Notes: generated from the sequence alone by a model not told the origin. A DNA stretch of 64,000 nucleotides from Nitrosopumilus sp. K4 (GCF_018128925.1 NZ_CP067007.1:1156164-1220163); one strand, 5' to 3'; shown: positions 35,909-45,700, counted from the first letter of the stretch. Numbers and translations are program-made.

Positions 35909-37147
35909 TTGCCCAAGATCACATCTATTGAAGGACGTGTGTTATACAATAGCAGAGGCAGTAAAACAATCGAAGTAGACATTATTTCAGATAATCAATT
36001 TCTAGGAAGAGTTTGTGCACCATCCGGTGCTAGTGTAGGAAAATATGAAGCAGTAAGTTTTCCAAATGGAAAGCCAGAAGAAAGTCTCAGAATATTAAAA
36101 GAGAATTCTCAAAAGTTTGTAGGTTTAGAATCATCAGATCTCAAATCAATCCATGATACATTAAAGAGTCTTGACAGCTCAACAAATTATTCAGATATCG
36201 GAGGTGCACTTGCATTTGCTGTAACAATTGCATCCATGGAATCAGCTGCAAAAGCAACAAACCAACAAATGTTTCAGATATTATCATCAGAATCATCTTT
36301 CAAATTCCCATTTCCCCTAGGGAATATTTTGGGAGGGGGAGCTCATGCAGGTCCAGGAACACCAGACATACAAGAAATTTTGATTTGTGCAACAGGCTCA
36401 AAAACTATCAGAGAATCTATTGAGACAAACCTACAGGTCCACAAAGAATTACGAAGTGTTTTACAAAAAGAAGATCCAAGTTTTACAAACGGTAGAGGCG
36501 ATGAAGGTGGATGGGCACCAAAAGCCAATAATGAAAAAGCGTTAGAATTATCTGCAAAGGCAATTGAAAATTTAGGATTTACTTTGGGAAAAGAAGTTTC
36601 ATTAGGAGTTGATTTTGCGTCATCAACACAATGGAATGAAAAAAAACAAAGATACATTTACGATAGAGCAGGATTTGAAAATTCCCCATCAGATCAAATT
36701 GAATTTGCATCTGGCATTATTGAAAAATATAAGCTGATCTATGCCGAAGATGCTGTTCATGAAGAAGCATTTTCAGACATGGCAGAAATTACTGCAAGAT
36801 TTCCAAAGACTTTGGTTACAGGAGACGATCTTACAGTTACTAACAAGAATATTTTGGCAAAGGCAATCGAGGCAAAATCTTGTAATGCTGCAATTCTCAA
36901 AGTAAATCAAGCAGGGAGTCTTTTTGACGCAATAGAATTTGCAGATTTGGCAAATCAGAATAATATTCGATTAATCACATCACATAGATCTGGAGAATCC
37001 ACAGATTCACACATTTCCCACATAGGACTGGCTACAAAGTCAAAAATGCTCAAAGTTGGTGTTGTTGGAGGTGAAAGAGTAGCAAAACTCAATGAGTTGA
37101 TACGCCTATCAGAGCATGATTTAATACGCGGTATGGTTGAGATTTAA
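35909..37147 (+). CDS. eno: Enolase
   Basis: The 412-residue enzyme converts 2-phosphoglycerate to phosphoenolpyruvate, in gluconeogenesis here. Conserved pieces: ARGNPT-equivalent NSRGSKTIEVDI, GNILGGGAHAGPGTPDIQE, FTNGRGDEGGWAP, the metal ligands in LGVDFASS, YAEDAVHEEAF and TGDDLTVTN, and the C-terminal SHRSGESTDSHISHI. Start is TTG, one base after the rpoN stop. Confidence 0.96.
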   Translation: MPKITSIEGRVLYNSRGSKTIEVDIISDNQFLGRVCAPSGASVGKYEAVSFPNGKPEESLRILKENSQKFVGLESSDLKSIHDTLKSLDSSTNYSDIGGALAFAVTIASMESAAKATNQQMFQILSSESSFKFPFPLGNILGGGAHAGPGTPDIQEILICATGSKTIRESIETNLQVHKELRSVLQKEDPSFTNGRGDEGGWAPKANNEKALELSAKAIENLGFTLGKEVSLGVDFASSTQWNEKKQRYIYDRAGFENSPSDQIEFASGIIEKYKLIYAEDAVHEEAFSDMAEITARFPKTLVTGDDLTVTNKNILAKAIEAKSCNAAILKVNQAGSLFDAIEFADLANQNNIRLITSHRSGESTDSHISHIGLATKSKMLKVGVVGGERVAKLNELIRLSEHDLIRGMVEI

Positions 37148-37154
37148 AATCGCT

Positions 37155-37778
37155 ATGAGTCAACAAGCAGAAGCAACAGACATCAAAAAGAAGATCCTAT
37201 CTACAGGGATCAGAGTAGGAACTCAGGTAAAAACTACATTCATGAAGCCATTCATCACAAAGGCTAGTCCAGAAGGGCTTTACATGCTTGATTTAGATAT
37301 CACATTAGAGAGAATTCAAACCGCAGCAAAATTCATCAATCGTTTAGGTGCGGACAAATTAATAGTGTGTTCAGCAAGACAGTATGCAAACACACCAATT
37401 GAGAAGTTTTGTGAGGTTTTAGGCTCAAAGAAACTATTGGGCAGATTCATGCCAGGTACTTTAACAAATCCTTCATTGCCATATTATATTGAACCAAAAA
37501 TTTTGCTAATTTCTGATCCTCAAGTAGATGAACAAGCAATCACTGAGGCAACAAACGCAGGAATTCCAGTTATCGGCATTGCCAATACAGATAACATTAC
37601 ATCAAAATTAGATGTAGTCATTCCAGCAAACAATAGAGGAAGAAAAGCTCTTGCCACGGTTTATTGGCTTTTGGTTCGTCAAATTCTCATAGAAAGAGGA
37701 GAATTAAAAGAAGACGATCCAATGAAATACGAAATCGATGATTTTGAAACAAAGATTACGGAAGAGGAAATAGAGTAA
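37155..37778 (+). CDS. rps2: 30S ribosomal protein S2 (uS2)
   Basis: A 207-residue archaeal uS2 (SA/p40 type): GIRVGTQVKTTFMKPFI, LDLDITLERIQTAAKFI, RFMPGTLTNP, PVIGIANTDN and IPANNRGRKALATVYWLL. ATG 37155 is chosen because the longer frame (from 37137) overlaps the end of enolase with non-family residues. The last base of its stop starts the MEMO gene (TAATG). Confidence 0.95.
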   Translation: MSQQAEATDIKKKILSTGIRVGTQVKTTFMKPFITKASPEGLYMLDLDITLERIQTAAKFINRLGADKLIVCSARQYANTPIEKFCEVLGSKKLLGRFMPGTLTNPSLPYYIEPKILLISDPQVDEQAITEATNAGIPVIGIANTDNITSKLDVVIPANNRGRKALATVYWLLVRQILIERGELKEDDPMKYEIDDFETKITEEEIE

Positions 37779-38611
37779 TGCAAATTAGAACACCGGCTGT
37801 AGCCGGAATGTTCTATCCAGGCGAAAAAAATGAATTAAAACAATCAATCAAAGAATCATTTTTGCACAAATTTGGACCAGGAAAATTTCCTCCATCAAAT
37901 GACAGAAAAAAAATTTTTGGGATAATTTGTCCACATGCAGGGTACATGTATTCAGGTCCAATTGCATGCCAATCATTTTATGCAATATCATCAGATATTC
38001 CAGAACTTTTCATAATCATAGGGCCAAATCATTGGGGTGTTGGAAGCAATGTTGCAACAATGAAAGATTGTAAATGGGAAACGCCACTAGGGCAAGTAGA
38101 AGTCGATTCAGATACAGCAGAAAAGATTTCAAAGATTACAAATATTATAGAAATAGACAGTTTTGCACATTCAAGAGAACACAGTCTAGAGGTACAAATT
38201 CCATTCTTGCAAGAAATGGCATCAAATTTCAAAATTGTTCCAATCTCATTAATTGATCAGAGAAAAGATGTTTCCATAGAAATTGGTAAGTCAATTGCAA
38301 AAATTGCTAAAGAAAAGAAAACAATGATTGTAGGTTCATCAGATTTTACACATTATGAACCAAATGAATTTGCTCATGAGCAAGATTTGGCTTTAATTGA
38401 GCCTATTTTAGAATTAGACGTAGATAGATTTTATGAGATTTTACAGGAAAGAAATGTTAGTGCTTGTGGATATGGCGCTATTGCATCAACAATGGTTGCA
38501 TGCAAAGAACTTGGTGCCACAAAAGGAGAATTGCTAAAGTATGCTACAAGTGGAGACATTACAGGAGATAAGAGTTCTGTTGTTGGATACGGGTCGATAA
38601 TTTTCACTTGA
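37778..38611 (+). CDS. MEMO-family protein (AmmeMemoRadiSam system protein B)
   Basis: A 277-residue MEMO protein related in fold to extradiol dioxygenases. It starts QIRTPAVAGMFYPG and includes ICPHAGYMYSGPIA, IGPNHWG, AHSREHSLEVQIPFLQ, VGSSDFTHYEP and a Gly-rich YGSIIF end. The His residues H47-type (CPHAGY) and HSREHS could bind metal. The biochemical role in archaea is unresolved. It is translationally coupled to rps2 and mevalonate kinase. Confidence 0.93.
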   Translation: MQIRTPAVAGMFYPGEKNELKQSIKESFLHKFGPGKFPPSNDRKKIFGIICPHAGYMYSGPIACQSFYAISSDIPELFIIIGPNHWGVGSNVATMKDCKWETPLGQVEVDSDTAEKISKITNIIEIDSFAHSREHSLEVQIPFLQEMASNFKIVPISLIDQRKDVSIEIGKSIAKIAKEKKTMIVGSSDFTHYEPNEFAHEQDLALIEPILELDVDRFYEILQERNVSACGYGAIASTMVACKELGATKGELLKYATSGDITGDKSSVVGYGSIIFT

Positions 38612-39555
38612 AATCTAAAGCATCTGCACCAGGCAAAGTAATTCTTTTTGGAGAGCATTTTGTTGTATATGGAGTAAAAGCAATTCTTTGTGCAATAGAT
38701 AAAAGAATTACAGTTACGGCCGAACAAATTCCAGAAGACAAAATATCAATAAAATCCAATATTGGAAAATTAGAGATTCCAACAAACGAATCAATCACAG
38801 AAATAGATTCACCATTAAAACCATTTTGTTATCTGGCAAGCAAATTGATTCAAAAATATAATTCAAAATCAGGCATAAATATCACGGTAGAATCTGAAAT
38901 ACCATTAGGAGTTGGATTAGGTTCATCATCAGCTTGTTGTGTTGCAGGAGCTGCAGCAATTTCTCAGTTATTTGAAGAAACAAGTAAGGAGAAAATTTTA
39001 GAGTTAGCAATTGAAGCTGAAAAAACGATTTTCCAAAATACATCAGGTGCAGATTGTACAGTTTGTGCCTTTGGAGGACTAATGGAATATGATAAGAAAA
39101 AGGGATTTTCCAAGATTGATACAGAATCAAATTTTCATTTGGTCATAGTAAATTCAAACATAGAGCATTCCACAGATGCAGTCGTGTCAAATGTAAAAAA
39201 ATTCAAAGACAGTAATGAGGAACAATTTTTGAATTTATGCAAAAAGGAATCAGAGTTGATCAATAAAGTAATGAAAAATCTAAAGAACAAGGATTTGAAA
39301 GAGCTTGGAAATATGATGCATAAAAATCAAGAGTTTTTAGAAACCATAGGCATCTCAAATGAAAAACTTCGTCAAATGATCAACGTTGCAGAAACCATAG
39401 CATACGGTGCAAAAATTACAGGTGCAGGGGGAGGAGGATGCATTATAGCATTAACAGATGAGTCAAATCTTGAAAAAACCATCTCTCAATTGAGAGGGAA
39501 AAATTATGATTGTTTTTCTGTAAGAATTGATCATAAGGGATTGGATACTTTTTAA
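38608..39555 (+). CDS. mvk: Mevalonate kinase
   Basis: The 315-residue GHMP kinase phosphorylates mevalonate in isoprenoid synthesis. Motif 1 is KASAPGKVILFGEHFVVYG, motif 2 the ATP loop PLGVGLGSSSACCVAGAAA (about 96-114), and motif 3 GAKITGAGGGGCIIAL. A TTG start overlaps the MEMO stop (TTGA). It opens the isoprenoid run mvk-ipk-idi-prenyl synthase. Confidence 0.95.
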   Translation: MKSKASAPGKVILFGEHFVVYGVKAILCAIDKRITVTAEQIPEDKISIKSNIGKLEIPTNESITEIDSPLKPFCYLASKLIQKYNSKSGINITVESEIPLGVGLGSSSACCVAGAAAISQLFEETSKEKILELAIEAEKTIFQNTSGADCTVCAFGGLMEYDKKKGFSKIDTESNFHLVIVNSNIEHSTDAVVSNVKKFKDSNEEQFLNLCKKESELINKVMKNLKNKDLKELGNMMHKNQEFLETIGISNEKLRQMINVAETIAYGAKITGAGGGGCIIALTDESNLEKTISQLRGKNYDCFSVRIDHKGLDTF

Positions 39556-39578
39556 TGGACTAGATATTTGGTGACAGC

Positions 39579-40331
39579 ATGATTCTCATAAAACTTGGAG
39601 GTTCAATTATAACAAATAAGGAAAAACCATTAACACCAAGAAAAAAAGTTATTGAAAATATTGCAAAGAAACTAAAAAAGATAAATGAGCCAATAATAGT
39701 TGTTCATGGAGGCGGCTCATATGGACACTATTGGTCTGTCAAATATGATATGCACACAAAACCAAAAAAATATGACATGCATGGGGTAGCAATTGTAAAA
39801 AATTCAATGATTGATCTTAACAAAATTATTGTAGATGTATTTGTAAAAAACAAGTTAAACCCATATTCTCTCCCACCAACAGATTTCATGACAGGAAACA
39901 AACCTATTTCAAAAAAAATCAAAGAAATTGAAAAAATTGCAAAGGCAGGATTAATTCCAGTAACTTATGGTGATGCTCTTTGGTATGGAGAGAAAAAGAC
40001 ATACATTTTATCAGGTGACAAAATCATGACACATTTGTCCAAAATTCTAAAACCAAGATTAAGTATTTTTGCATTAAACGAAGATGGGCTTTACTCAGAT
40101 CTTAAAACAAAAGAGTTGATTCAAGAATTGAAAGGAGAGAACCCTACAATCTCTGAAAACAAAATGGATGTGACAGGCGGAATGACTAGAAAAGTTGAAG
40201 AGGCATCAAAAATTGCAAAATTCGGAGTTAGTGTATTTTTTGTAAATGGCAACAAACCAGAAAGGATTGTGAAAGCTGTTAAAAATAGGAAATATGAAGG
40301 AACATTGTTTAGAGGAAAAAGAAATGGCTGA
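39579..40331 (+). CDS. ipk: Isopentenyl phosphate kinase
   Basis: A 250-residue amino-acid-kinase-fold enzyme. It has an N-terminal IKLGGSIITNKEKPLT and the catalytic-His block HGGGSYGHYWSVKYDM. LIPVTYGDALW, ILSGDKIMTHLSKIL and KMDVTGGMTRKVEEA follow. It makes isopentenyl diphosphate from isopentenyl phosphate, the last step of the archaeal modified mevalonate route. It overlaps the next gene by 8 bases. Confidence 0.95.
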   Translation: MILIKLGGSIITNKEKPLTPRKKVIENIAKKLKKINEPIIVVHGGGSYGHYWSVKYDMHTKPKKYDMHGVAIVKNSMIDLNKIIVDVFVKNKLNPYSLPPTDFMTGNKPISKKIKEIEKIAKAGLIPVTYGDALWYGEKKTYILSGDKIMTHLSKILKPRLSIFALNEDGLYSDLKTKELIQELKGENPTISENKMDVTGGMTRKVEEASKIAKFGVSVFFVNGNKPERIVKAVKNRKYEGTLFRGKRNG

Positions 40332-40962
40332 ATATGTAATTTTAGTAGATGAAAATGACAAGCCCATAGGTTCTGAAGAAAAAGTCAAGTGTCACCTACC
40401 AAACGGAAAACTCCATAGAGCATTTACAGCATTATTGTTTGATAAAAATGGCAGGCTGGTATTAACTAGAAGGGCAAAGGAAAAAATGCTCTGGCCAGGA
40501 GACTGGGATGGAACAGTTGCAAGTCATCCCAGAGAGGGAGAGACATATGCATCATCTGCAGAAAGAAGAATGCCTGAAGAATTGGGCATACCCTGTAAAA
40601 TGGATTATTTGATGAAATTTGAATATCATGTCCCATACAAAAACATAGGCTCAGAAAATGAGATTTGTGGAACATTAATAGGAATTGTTGATGAATCAAC
40701 CCAATTCAAAATGGTTGAAGGTGAAATTGATGAGATAAAATGGGCATCAGCAAATGAACTTTTATCTGAAATCAAAAGTAATCCAAAAATTTATTGTCCA
40801 TGGATGTTAATTGCATTAGAATTCTTAGAAAAATCAGACAAACAAATGCTTGAAAAGCACCAAAAGATATTATCATCATGGATAACTGATGAAATGAAAA
40901 ATGAGTTGCTCAAAGCAATCAAAATTCATCTTCCAGAAGAGAAGTGGAGGTTAGTAGAGTGA
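40324..40962 (+). CDS. IDI type 1-like Nudix protein lacking the catalytic cysteine
   Basis: A 212-residue Nudix protein with type 1 isopentenyl-diphosphate isomerase architecture: EYVILVDENDKPIG, HRAFTALLFDKNGRLVLTRRA, WPGDWDGT, the Nudix segment and ENEICGTLIG with the conserved Glu. In E. coli IDI the catalytic Cys is in VCGHP; here the same position reads VASHP (Ala66, codon 40519-40521). Position in the mevalonate operon supports a prenyl-diphosphate substrate. Either it uses another residue or it is not an active isomerase. I start at ATG 40324 inside the ipk end. Confidence 0.85.
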   Translation: MAEYVILVDENDKPIGSEEKVKCHLPNGKLHRAFTALLFDKNGRLVLTRRAKEKMLWPGDWDGTVASHPREGETYASSAERRMPEELGIPCKMDYLMKFEYHVPYKNIGSENEICGTLIGIVDESTQFKMVEGEIDEIKWASANELLSEIKSNPKIYCPWMLIALEFLEKSDKQMLEKHQKILSSWITDEMKNELLKAIKIHLPEEKWRLVE

Positions 40963-41939
40963 AAAAAACAAATTCAATTGAAAAAAATGCCAAAGTTGTA
41001 AATCGATATTTGAATTATAAATTAAAAGGAGACCCAAAAATGCTCTATGATGCAGCAGGTCATCTAATAGTTAACGGAGGAAAAAGATTACGTCCATACA
41101 TGGTTATGAAAAGTTGCCAGATACTTGGAGGAAAAGTGTCAAACGCCATGCCAGCTGCAAGTGCAGTTGAGATGGTTCATAATTTTACCCTAGTTCATGA
41201 TGACATAATGGATAATGATGAAATGAGACACGGAGTTCCAACTGTGCATAAAAAATTTGGAATGCCAATTGCAATACTTGCAGGAGATGTTTTATTTTCA
41301 AAAGCATATCAAGTGATTTCAGATTCAAAGATATCTGAAAAATCAACAATCCAATTGATTTCAAGACTAGCAAAAGCTTGTGTTGATGTTTGTGAAGGTC
41401 AACTACTAGACATCAGAATGGCAGAGCAAAAGAAAATCCCATCACAATCAGACTATATTACAATGATTGGTAAAAAAACAGCAGCGTTATTTGATGTGTC
41501 TTGTGCCATGGGGGCAATTTGTGCTACAGATCAAACAAAAGATATTGCAAACCTTTCGACGTTTGGAAGGAATTTGGGAATTGCATTTCAGATAACAGAT
41601 GATTTGATAGGAGTGATGGGAGATTCAAGGATCACTAAAAAACCCGTAGGAAATGATCTAAGAGAGGGTAAGAAATCACTACCCATACTAATGGCAATAA
41701 AGATGTCAAAAGGTAAAGACAAAAAGACAATCTTAAGGGCATTTGGAAATCCAAGAGCCACCAAAAATGATCTTAAAAACGCTGTTGAAGCAATTCGTAG
41801 GCTCGGAATCGAAGATAATGTGAGAAATCAAGCTCTAAAATACGCAAAAAAGGCAGAAGATTCACTCAAAAAATATTCTGGAAGTTCAAAAAATGAATTA
41901 ATTTCATTGTTAGATTTTGTTGTAAAAAGGAGTTTGTAA
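40959..41939 (+). CDS. Polyprenyl diphosphate synthase (GGPP/FPP synthase family)
   Basis: A ~326-residue trans-prenyltransferase with both aspartate motifs: FARM HDDIMDNDEMRHG (about residues 86-98) and SARM ITDDLIGVMGD. It also has GGKRLRPYMV, the Lys pair GKKTAALFD and KKSLPILMA. It supplies geranylgeranyl chains for archaeal ether lipids. I use GTG 40959, whose GTGA overlaps the stop of the preceding gene; GTG 40944 is an alternative five codons longer. Confidence 0.93.
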   Translation: MKKTNSIEKNAKVVNRYLNYKLKGDPKMLYDAAGHLIVNGGKRLRPYMVMKSCQILGGKVSNAMPAASAVEMVHNFTLVHDDIMDNDEMRHGVPTVHKKFGMPIAILAGDVLFSKAYQVISDSKISEKSTIQLISRLAKACVDVCEGQLLDIRMAEQKKIPSQSDYITMIGKKTAALFDVSCAMGAICATDQTKDIANLSTFGRNLGIAFQITDDLIGVMGDSRITKKPVGNDLREGKKSLPILMAIKMSKGKDKKTILRAFGNPRATKNDLKNAVEAIRRLGIEDNVRNQALKYAKKAEDSLKKYSGSSKNELISLLDFVVKRSL

Positions 41940-41940
41940 C

Positions 41941-43650
41941 TTGAATGAAGATTTAGCAAAGGAAGTTAGGAAATTAGCATTACAGAATGCTTTTGAGCAT
42001 GAAGGTAAAACACAAGATAAAATAATTTTGGCAAAAATTCTTGGGACACAGCCAGAATACAGAACAAAAGTAAAAGAAATCATTGAAGATATTTCCAGAA
42101 TTGTTGCTTCGGTAAATGAATTACCATTTGAACATCAAAAAAAAGAGATTGAAGAAAATTTTCCAGAATTATTAGCCCCAAAAGAAAAAATTGAAGAAAG
42201 AGAGGGACTACCTCCATTAGCTAATGCAGAGCAAGGAAAAGTCATTACAAGATTTCCACCTGAACCGAATGGGTATCCACACATAGGACATGCAAAAGCA
42301 GCCATCATCAATGCAGAATATGCAAAAATGTATGGTGGAAAATGTATTCTAAGAATGGATGATACAAATCCAGAAGCAGAAAGAATGGAGTATCATGCAG
42401 CAATAAAAGTAGGACTAGATTGGCTTGGAATTGAATTTGATACTGTAAAGAGTACTTCTAATGATATGGAATTATTTTATGAAAAAGGAATGGAACTGAT
42501 AAATTCTGGAAAGGCGTATGTATGCACCTGTAAAAGAGACGACATCAGTAAAAACAGAAGAGAAAGAAAGGCTTGCAAGTGTAGTTTTGAAGATATTAAC
42601 AAGAACAACAAAGGATGGGAAAAAATGTTTGATAAATACAAGGCAGGGGAGGCAATTGTCAGATTTCGAGGAGATATGAAAGCAGATAATGCAGTTATGA
42701 GAGATCCAGTATTGTTCAGAATAATTGACGAGAAGCACTACACATTAGGTGATAAATACAGAGTATGGCCCAGTTATGATTTTGCAGTTGCTATAGAAGA
42801 TAGCCATGATGGAATAACGCATGCATTTCGTTCAAAAGAATTTGAGTTAAGAAAAGAGTTGATTGATGCAATTTTAGACGCATTAGGCATGAGAAAACCA
42901 TATCAGGGTTTCTTCTCCAGGCTCGAATTCAAGGGAATGCCCATATCAAAAAGAATTCTCAAGCCATTAATCGAAGAGGGAAAAGTTTCATGGTATGATG
43001 ATCCAAGACTTCCAACATTAGAAGCATTAAGAAGAAGAGGAATAAAGCCAGAAGCCATAAAGAAATTTGTTCTGTCATTAGGATTAACAAAAGCAAATAC
43101 CCTAGCACCATTTGATGCTCTTGAGGCATTTAACAGGAAATTTGTTGATGCAGATAGTATCAGGTTGTTTATGGTGTCAAGACCAAAAAAAATCACAATT
43201 AAGAAAATACCAATGTCATTTGTAGAGATTCCAAATCATCCGATAAAAGATATCGGAAAACGAAGGATTGAGATTGATGAGAATTTTTTGATTGCAGGAG
43301 ATGATGCAGACAACATCAAGGAAGGAGATCAAGTAAGATTACTGGGTTTAGGAAATATTCGTATTAATAAAATCGGTGCAGAATTTGAAAGTGAATTTAT
43401 CGGAGAAGGTGAAACTGCAAACATTCCAAAAATCCAATGGGTTCCAGAAAAAAATTCACATGAAATTAGATTATTGATTCCAAAACAATTGTTCATAGAT
43501 GAGGAATTTAATGAAGAAAGCTTAGAAGAGCTTGACGTTTATACAGAGCCTCAATATTTACAATTAAAAGAAGGAGAAGAAATTCAGTTTGTTAGATTTG
43601 GTTATTGTAGAAAAGACTCACAAAATCAAGCCATCTTCACACACAAGTGA
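41941..43650 (+). CDS. gltX: Glutamyl-tRNA synthetase (archaeal, probably non-discriminating)
   Basis: The 569-residue class I synthetase shows a HIGH motif (PNGYPHIGHAKAA), DDTNPEAERMEYH, a zinc-type insert CTCKRDD...ACKC, the KMSKS-like GMPISKRILKP and a beta-barrel anticodon-binding C-terminal half as in archaeal/eukaryotic GluRS and GlnRS. Archaea without GlnRS use it to charge both tRNA-Glu and tRNA-Gln. TTG start two bases after the prenyl synthase stop. Confidence 0.95.
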   Translation: MNEDLAKEVRKLALQNAFEHEGKTQDKIILAKILGTQPEYRTKVKEIIEDISRIVASVNELPFEHQKKEIEENFPELLAPKEKIEEREGLPPLANAEQGKVITRFPPEPNGYPHIGHAKAAIINAEYAKMYGGKCILRMDDTNPEAERMEYHAAIKVGLDWLGIEFDTVKSTSNDMELFYEKGMELINSGKAYVCTCKRDDISKNRRERKACKCSFEDINKNNKGWEKMFDKYKAGEAIVRFRGDMKADNAVMRDPVLFRIIDEKHYTLGDKYRVWPSYDFAVAIEDSHDGITHAFRSKEFELRKELIDAILDALGMRKPYQGFFSRLEFKGMPISKRILKPLIEEGKVSWYDDPRLPTLEALRRRGIKPEAIKKFVLSLGLTKANTLAPFDALEAFNRKFVDADSIRLFMVSRPKKITIKKIPMSFVEIPNHPIKDIGKRRIEIDENFLIAGDDADNIKEGDQVRLLGLGNIRINKIGAEFESEFIGEGETANIPKIQWVPEKNSHEIRLLIPKQLFIDEEFNEESLEELDVYTEPQYLQLKEGEEIQFVRFGYCRKDSQNQAIFTHK

Positions 43651-43661
43651 GTGAAATAATT

Positions 43662-44531
43662 ATGAAAATCGCGCGTTTGTTAAATGGAAATAATGAAACA
43701 TATGGAATAGTAAAAGGTGACAAAGTTGCCACTAAAGATGAAATCACATATGAAACAGGAGTACCAATCCCTCAGAGCATCAAAGACTTTCTATTTGACG
43801 GGTGGTTTGAGGAAGTAAAAGATCAGCTTGATAAACTTCCATATGCAGAAAATATTTCAAAATTCAAGATTTTAAATCCAATTCCAAACCCAAATAAGAT
43901 CATATGTTTAGCATTTAATTACACAGATCATGCTGAAGAACAAGGTCTTACAGCACCAGAAGATCCTGCAATTGTCATAAAGCCTAGAACAGCATTAAAT
44001 TCTACAGATTCAGAGATTATCTGTCCAGACTTTGTGACTCAATTAGATTACGAGGTAGAACTGGCCATGATAATTGGTAAAAACTGCAAGAATGTTTCTG
44101 AAGAACAAGCAAAAGAGATGATATTCGGATACATGGTTTTCAATGACGTATCAGCCAGAGACATTCAATCAAAAGACAAACAATTTACCAGAGGAAAGAG
44201 TTTTGACACATTTGCTCCATGTGGTCCATGGATAACTACTGCTGATGAAATAAACGATCCTCAAAATCTCAAACTAACAACAAAAATCAATGGAGAGACC
44301 AGACAGAATTCATCTACAAGTAAAATGTTCATAAAAATTCCAGAAATTGTTTCCAAAATAAGCAAAGTCATGACTCTGGAAAAAGGAGACATTATTTCAA
44401 CAGGAACTCCTGCAGGAGTAATGCTCAACAAGCCTAATGCAGTGTTTCTAAAAGATGGGGATAAGGTAGAAATGGAGATTGAAAATGTTGGAATTTTACG
44501 AAATACGATAAAAATTGTCAAAAGCAATTAG
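43662..44531 (+). CDS. Fumarylacetoacetate hydrolase-family protein
   Basis: From ATG 43662 a 289-residue FAH-fold hydrolase or decarboxylase begins MKIARLLNGNN, a usual FAH start. Metal-site residues lie in LDYEVELAMIIGKN and the FNDVSARDIQ, GKSFDTFAPCGPW and GDIISTGTPAGV blocks. The family covers acylpyruvate hydrolysis and oxaloacetate decarboxylation; substrate unknown. A GTG at 43647 overlapping the gltX stop is a possible alternative start. The 3' end overlaps the convergent acetyltransferase by 4 bases. Confidence 0.9.
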   Translation: MKIARLLNGNNETYGIVKGDKVATKDEITYETGVPIPQSIKDFLFDGWFEEVKDQLDKLPYAENISKFKILNPIPNPNKIICLAFNYTDHAEEQGLTAPEDPAIVIKPRTALNSTDSEIICPDFVTQLDYEVELAMIIGKNCKNVSEEQAKEMIFGYMVFNDVSARDIQSKDKQFTRGKSFDTFAPCGPWITTADEINDPQNLKLTTKINGETRQNSSTSKMFIKIPEIVSKISKVMTLEKGDIISTGTPAGVMLNKPNAVFLKDGDKVEMEIENVGILRNTIKIVKSN

Positions 44532-45307
44532 TCTAATAATTTTCTCATTAAATTAAAAGAAAGTTTTTTTTCTAAATTTTTAAAAGATGGTAAAAGATCT
44601 TTAGAAAGAATTTGTATCCGCTCAAAATTATTTTCGTAACCAAAATTTTGTAAAAATGAAAGTAATGATACATTATTTTGTTTAGATCCGCCATGAAATG
44701 TAATGATTAATGTTTTTTCAAAGTGTTCCGACTCAGTAATAATAGCAAAAGAAGCACCACCATTAGTATCACAGAAGATAATTTTTTTGTTATTTTCTAA
44801 AGATTGTAAAGTATTATCATCTATAGGCAACCATCTCCACGATTTAATATAATGACTGAAAGGAATTTTTTTAAAATTACTCCCAAATTTGATATTTTTG
44901 GCTACGTTTGGTTCAGGGTTAATAGAGTAAAAATTCCAAGTTTCCATAATTGCATATTCCAATTTTTGTGCCATATACAAAGAAGAAGTATTTTCAGAAT
45001 CAATCAACATGTATGATGAAACAATATTTTTTTTGATTGCGATATTTTCAACATGAGAAATTAATTTTGAAGCAAAGTGTCTTCTTCGAAATAAAGGATT
45101 TATTCTAATTCCTTCAATCCATACTTGATTTTTTGAAAAAAAAGCATGGCATATTCCTACTGGAATTTTGTCTTCAAGCACAAACAAATTTCCTTCTTTA
45201 ATCCAGTATTTCCAAACACTGTCAATATAATCTCCCCAAGAAAATGTATTCTTACAAAACTCTAGAATATTTGTCACATCTGAATTTTTTGCATTTCTAA
45301 TTTTCAT
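44528..45307 (-). CDS. GNAT N-acetyltransferase-like protein
   Basis: A 259-residue protein. Residues 1-140 form a GNAT domain: KIRNAKNSDVTNILEFC, VWIEGIRINPLFRRRHFASKLISHVE (acetyl-CoA loop in R-R-x-x-x-x-K form) and ENTSSLYMAQKLEYA. The remaining ~120 residues are a second region with no recognised motif. Substrate unknown. Its AT-rich coding resembles neighbouring genes. Confidence 0.8.
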   Translation of the reverse strand: MKIRNAKNSDVTNILEFCKNTFSWGDYIDSVWKYWIKEGNLFVLEDKIPVGICHAFFSKNQVWIEGIRINPLFRRRHFASKLISHVENIAIKKNIVSSYMLIDSENTSSLYMAQKLEYAIMETWNFYSINPEPNVAKNIKFGSNFKKIPFSHYIKSWRWLPIDDNTLQSLENNKKIIFCDTNGGASFAIITESEHFEKTLIITFHGGSKQNNVSLLSFLQNFGYENNFERIQILSKDLLPSFKNLEKKLSFNLMRKLLD

Positions 45308-45354
45308 TCTTGAATATACGAAAAAATATTAAGAATAAAAGGCTAAAAAATGCA

Positions 45355-45663
45355 ATGGGGAAAATTATAGCAGGTAAAGTATCAGACATCACACCTGGAA
45401 AAATGATCAAGGTTTCTGTGGACGGTAGAGATATCCTAGTTGCAAATATTGACGGTGAGTTTTTTGCAACTGATGATTCATGTACGCATTCCGGTGCAAG
45501 TTTGTCTGAAGGAAAATTAGACGGATGTGTAATAACTTGTGGCTGGCATGCTGCAGAATTTGATTGCAAAACTGGAAAATTAATCAAATTTCCAGCAAAA
45601 ATTAGAGATTTGACATCATACAAGGTAAGTGCAGATTCAAATGACGTATTCATAGAGGTGTAA
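45355..45663 (+). CDS. Rieske-type [2Fe-2S] ferredoxin
   Basis: A 102-residue soluble Rieske protein with both cluster boxes: C-T-H in DDSCTHSGASLSEG and C-x-x-H in VITCGWHAAEFD. No signal or membrane helix is seen. The short form suggests a cytoplasmic electron carrier or oxygenase partner. ATG 45355 follows a TATA-like AATATTAAG about 20-30 bases upstream; the longer non-ATG frame is less likely. Confidence 0.93.
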   Translation: MGKIIAGKVSDITPGKMIKVSVDGRDILVANIDGEFFATDDSCTHSGASLSEGKLDGCVITCGWHAAEFDCKTGKLIKFPAKIRDLTSYKVSADSNDVFIEV

Positions 45664-45700
45664 CTATATACTCCGCATATTACAAGAAAAGGTGTAAGAA

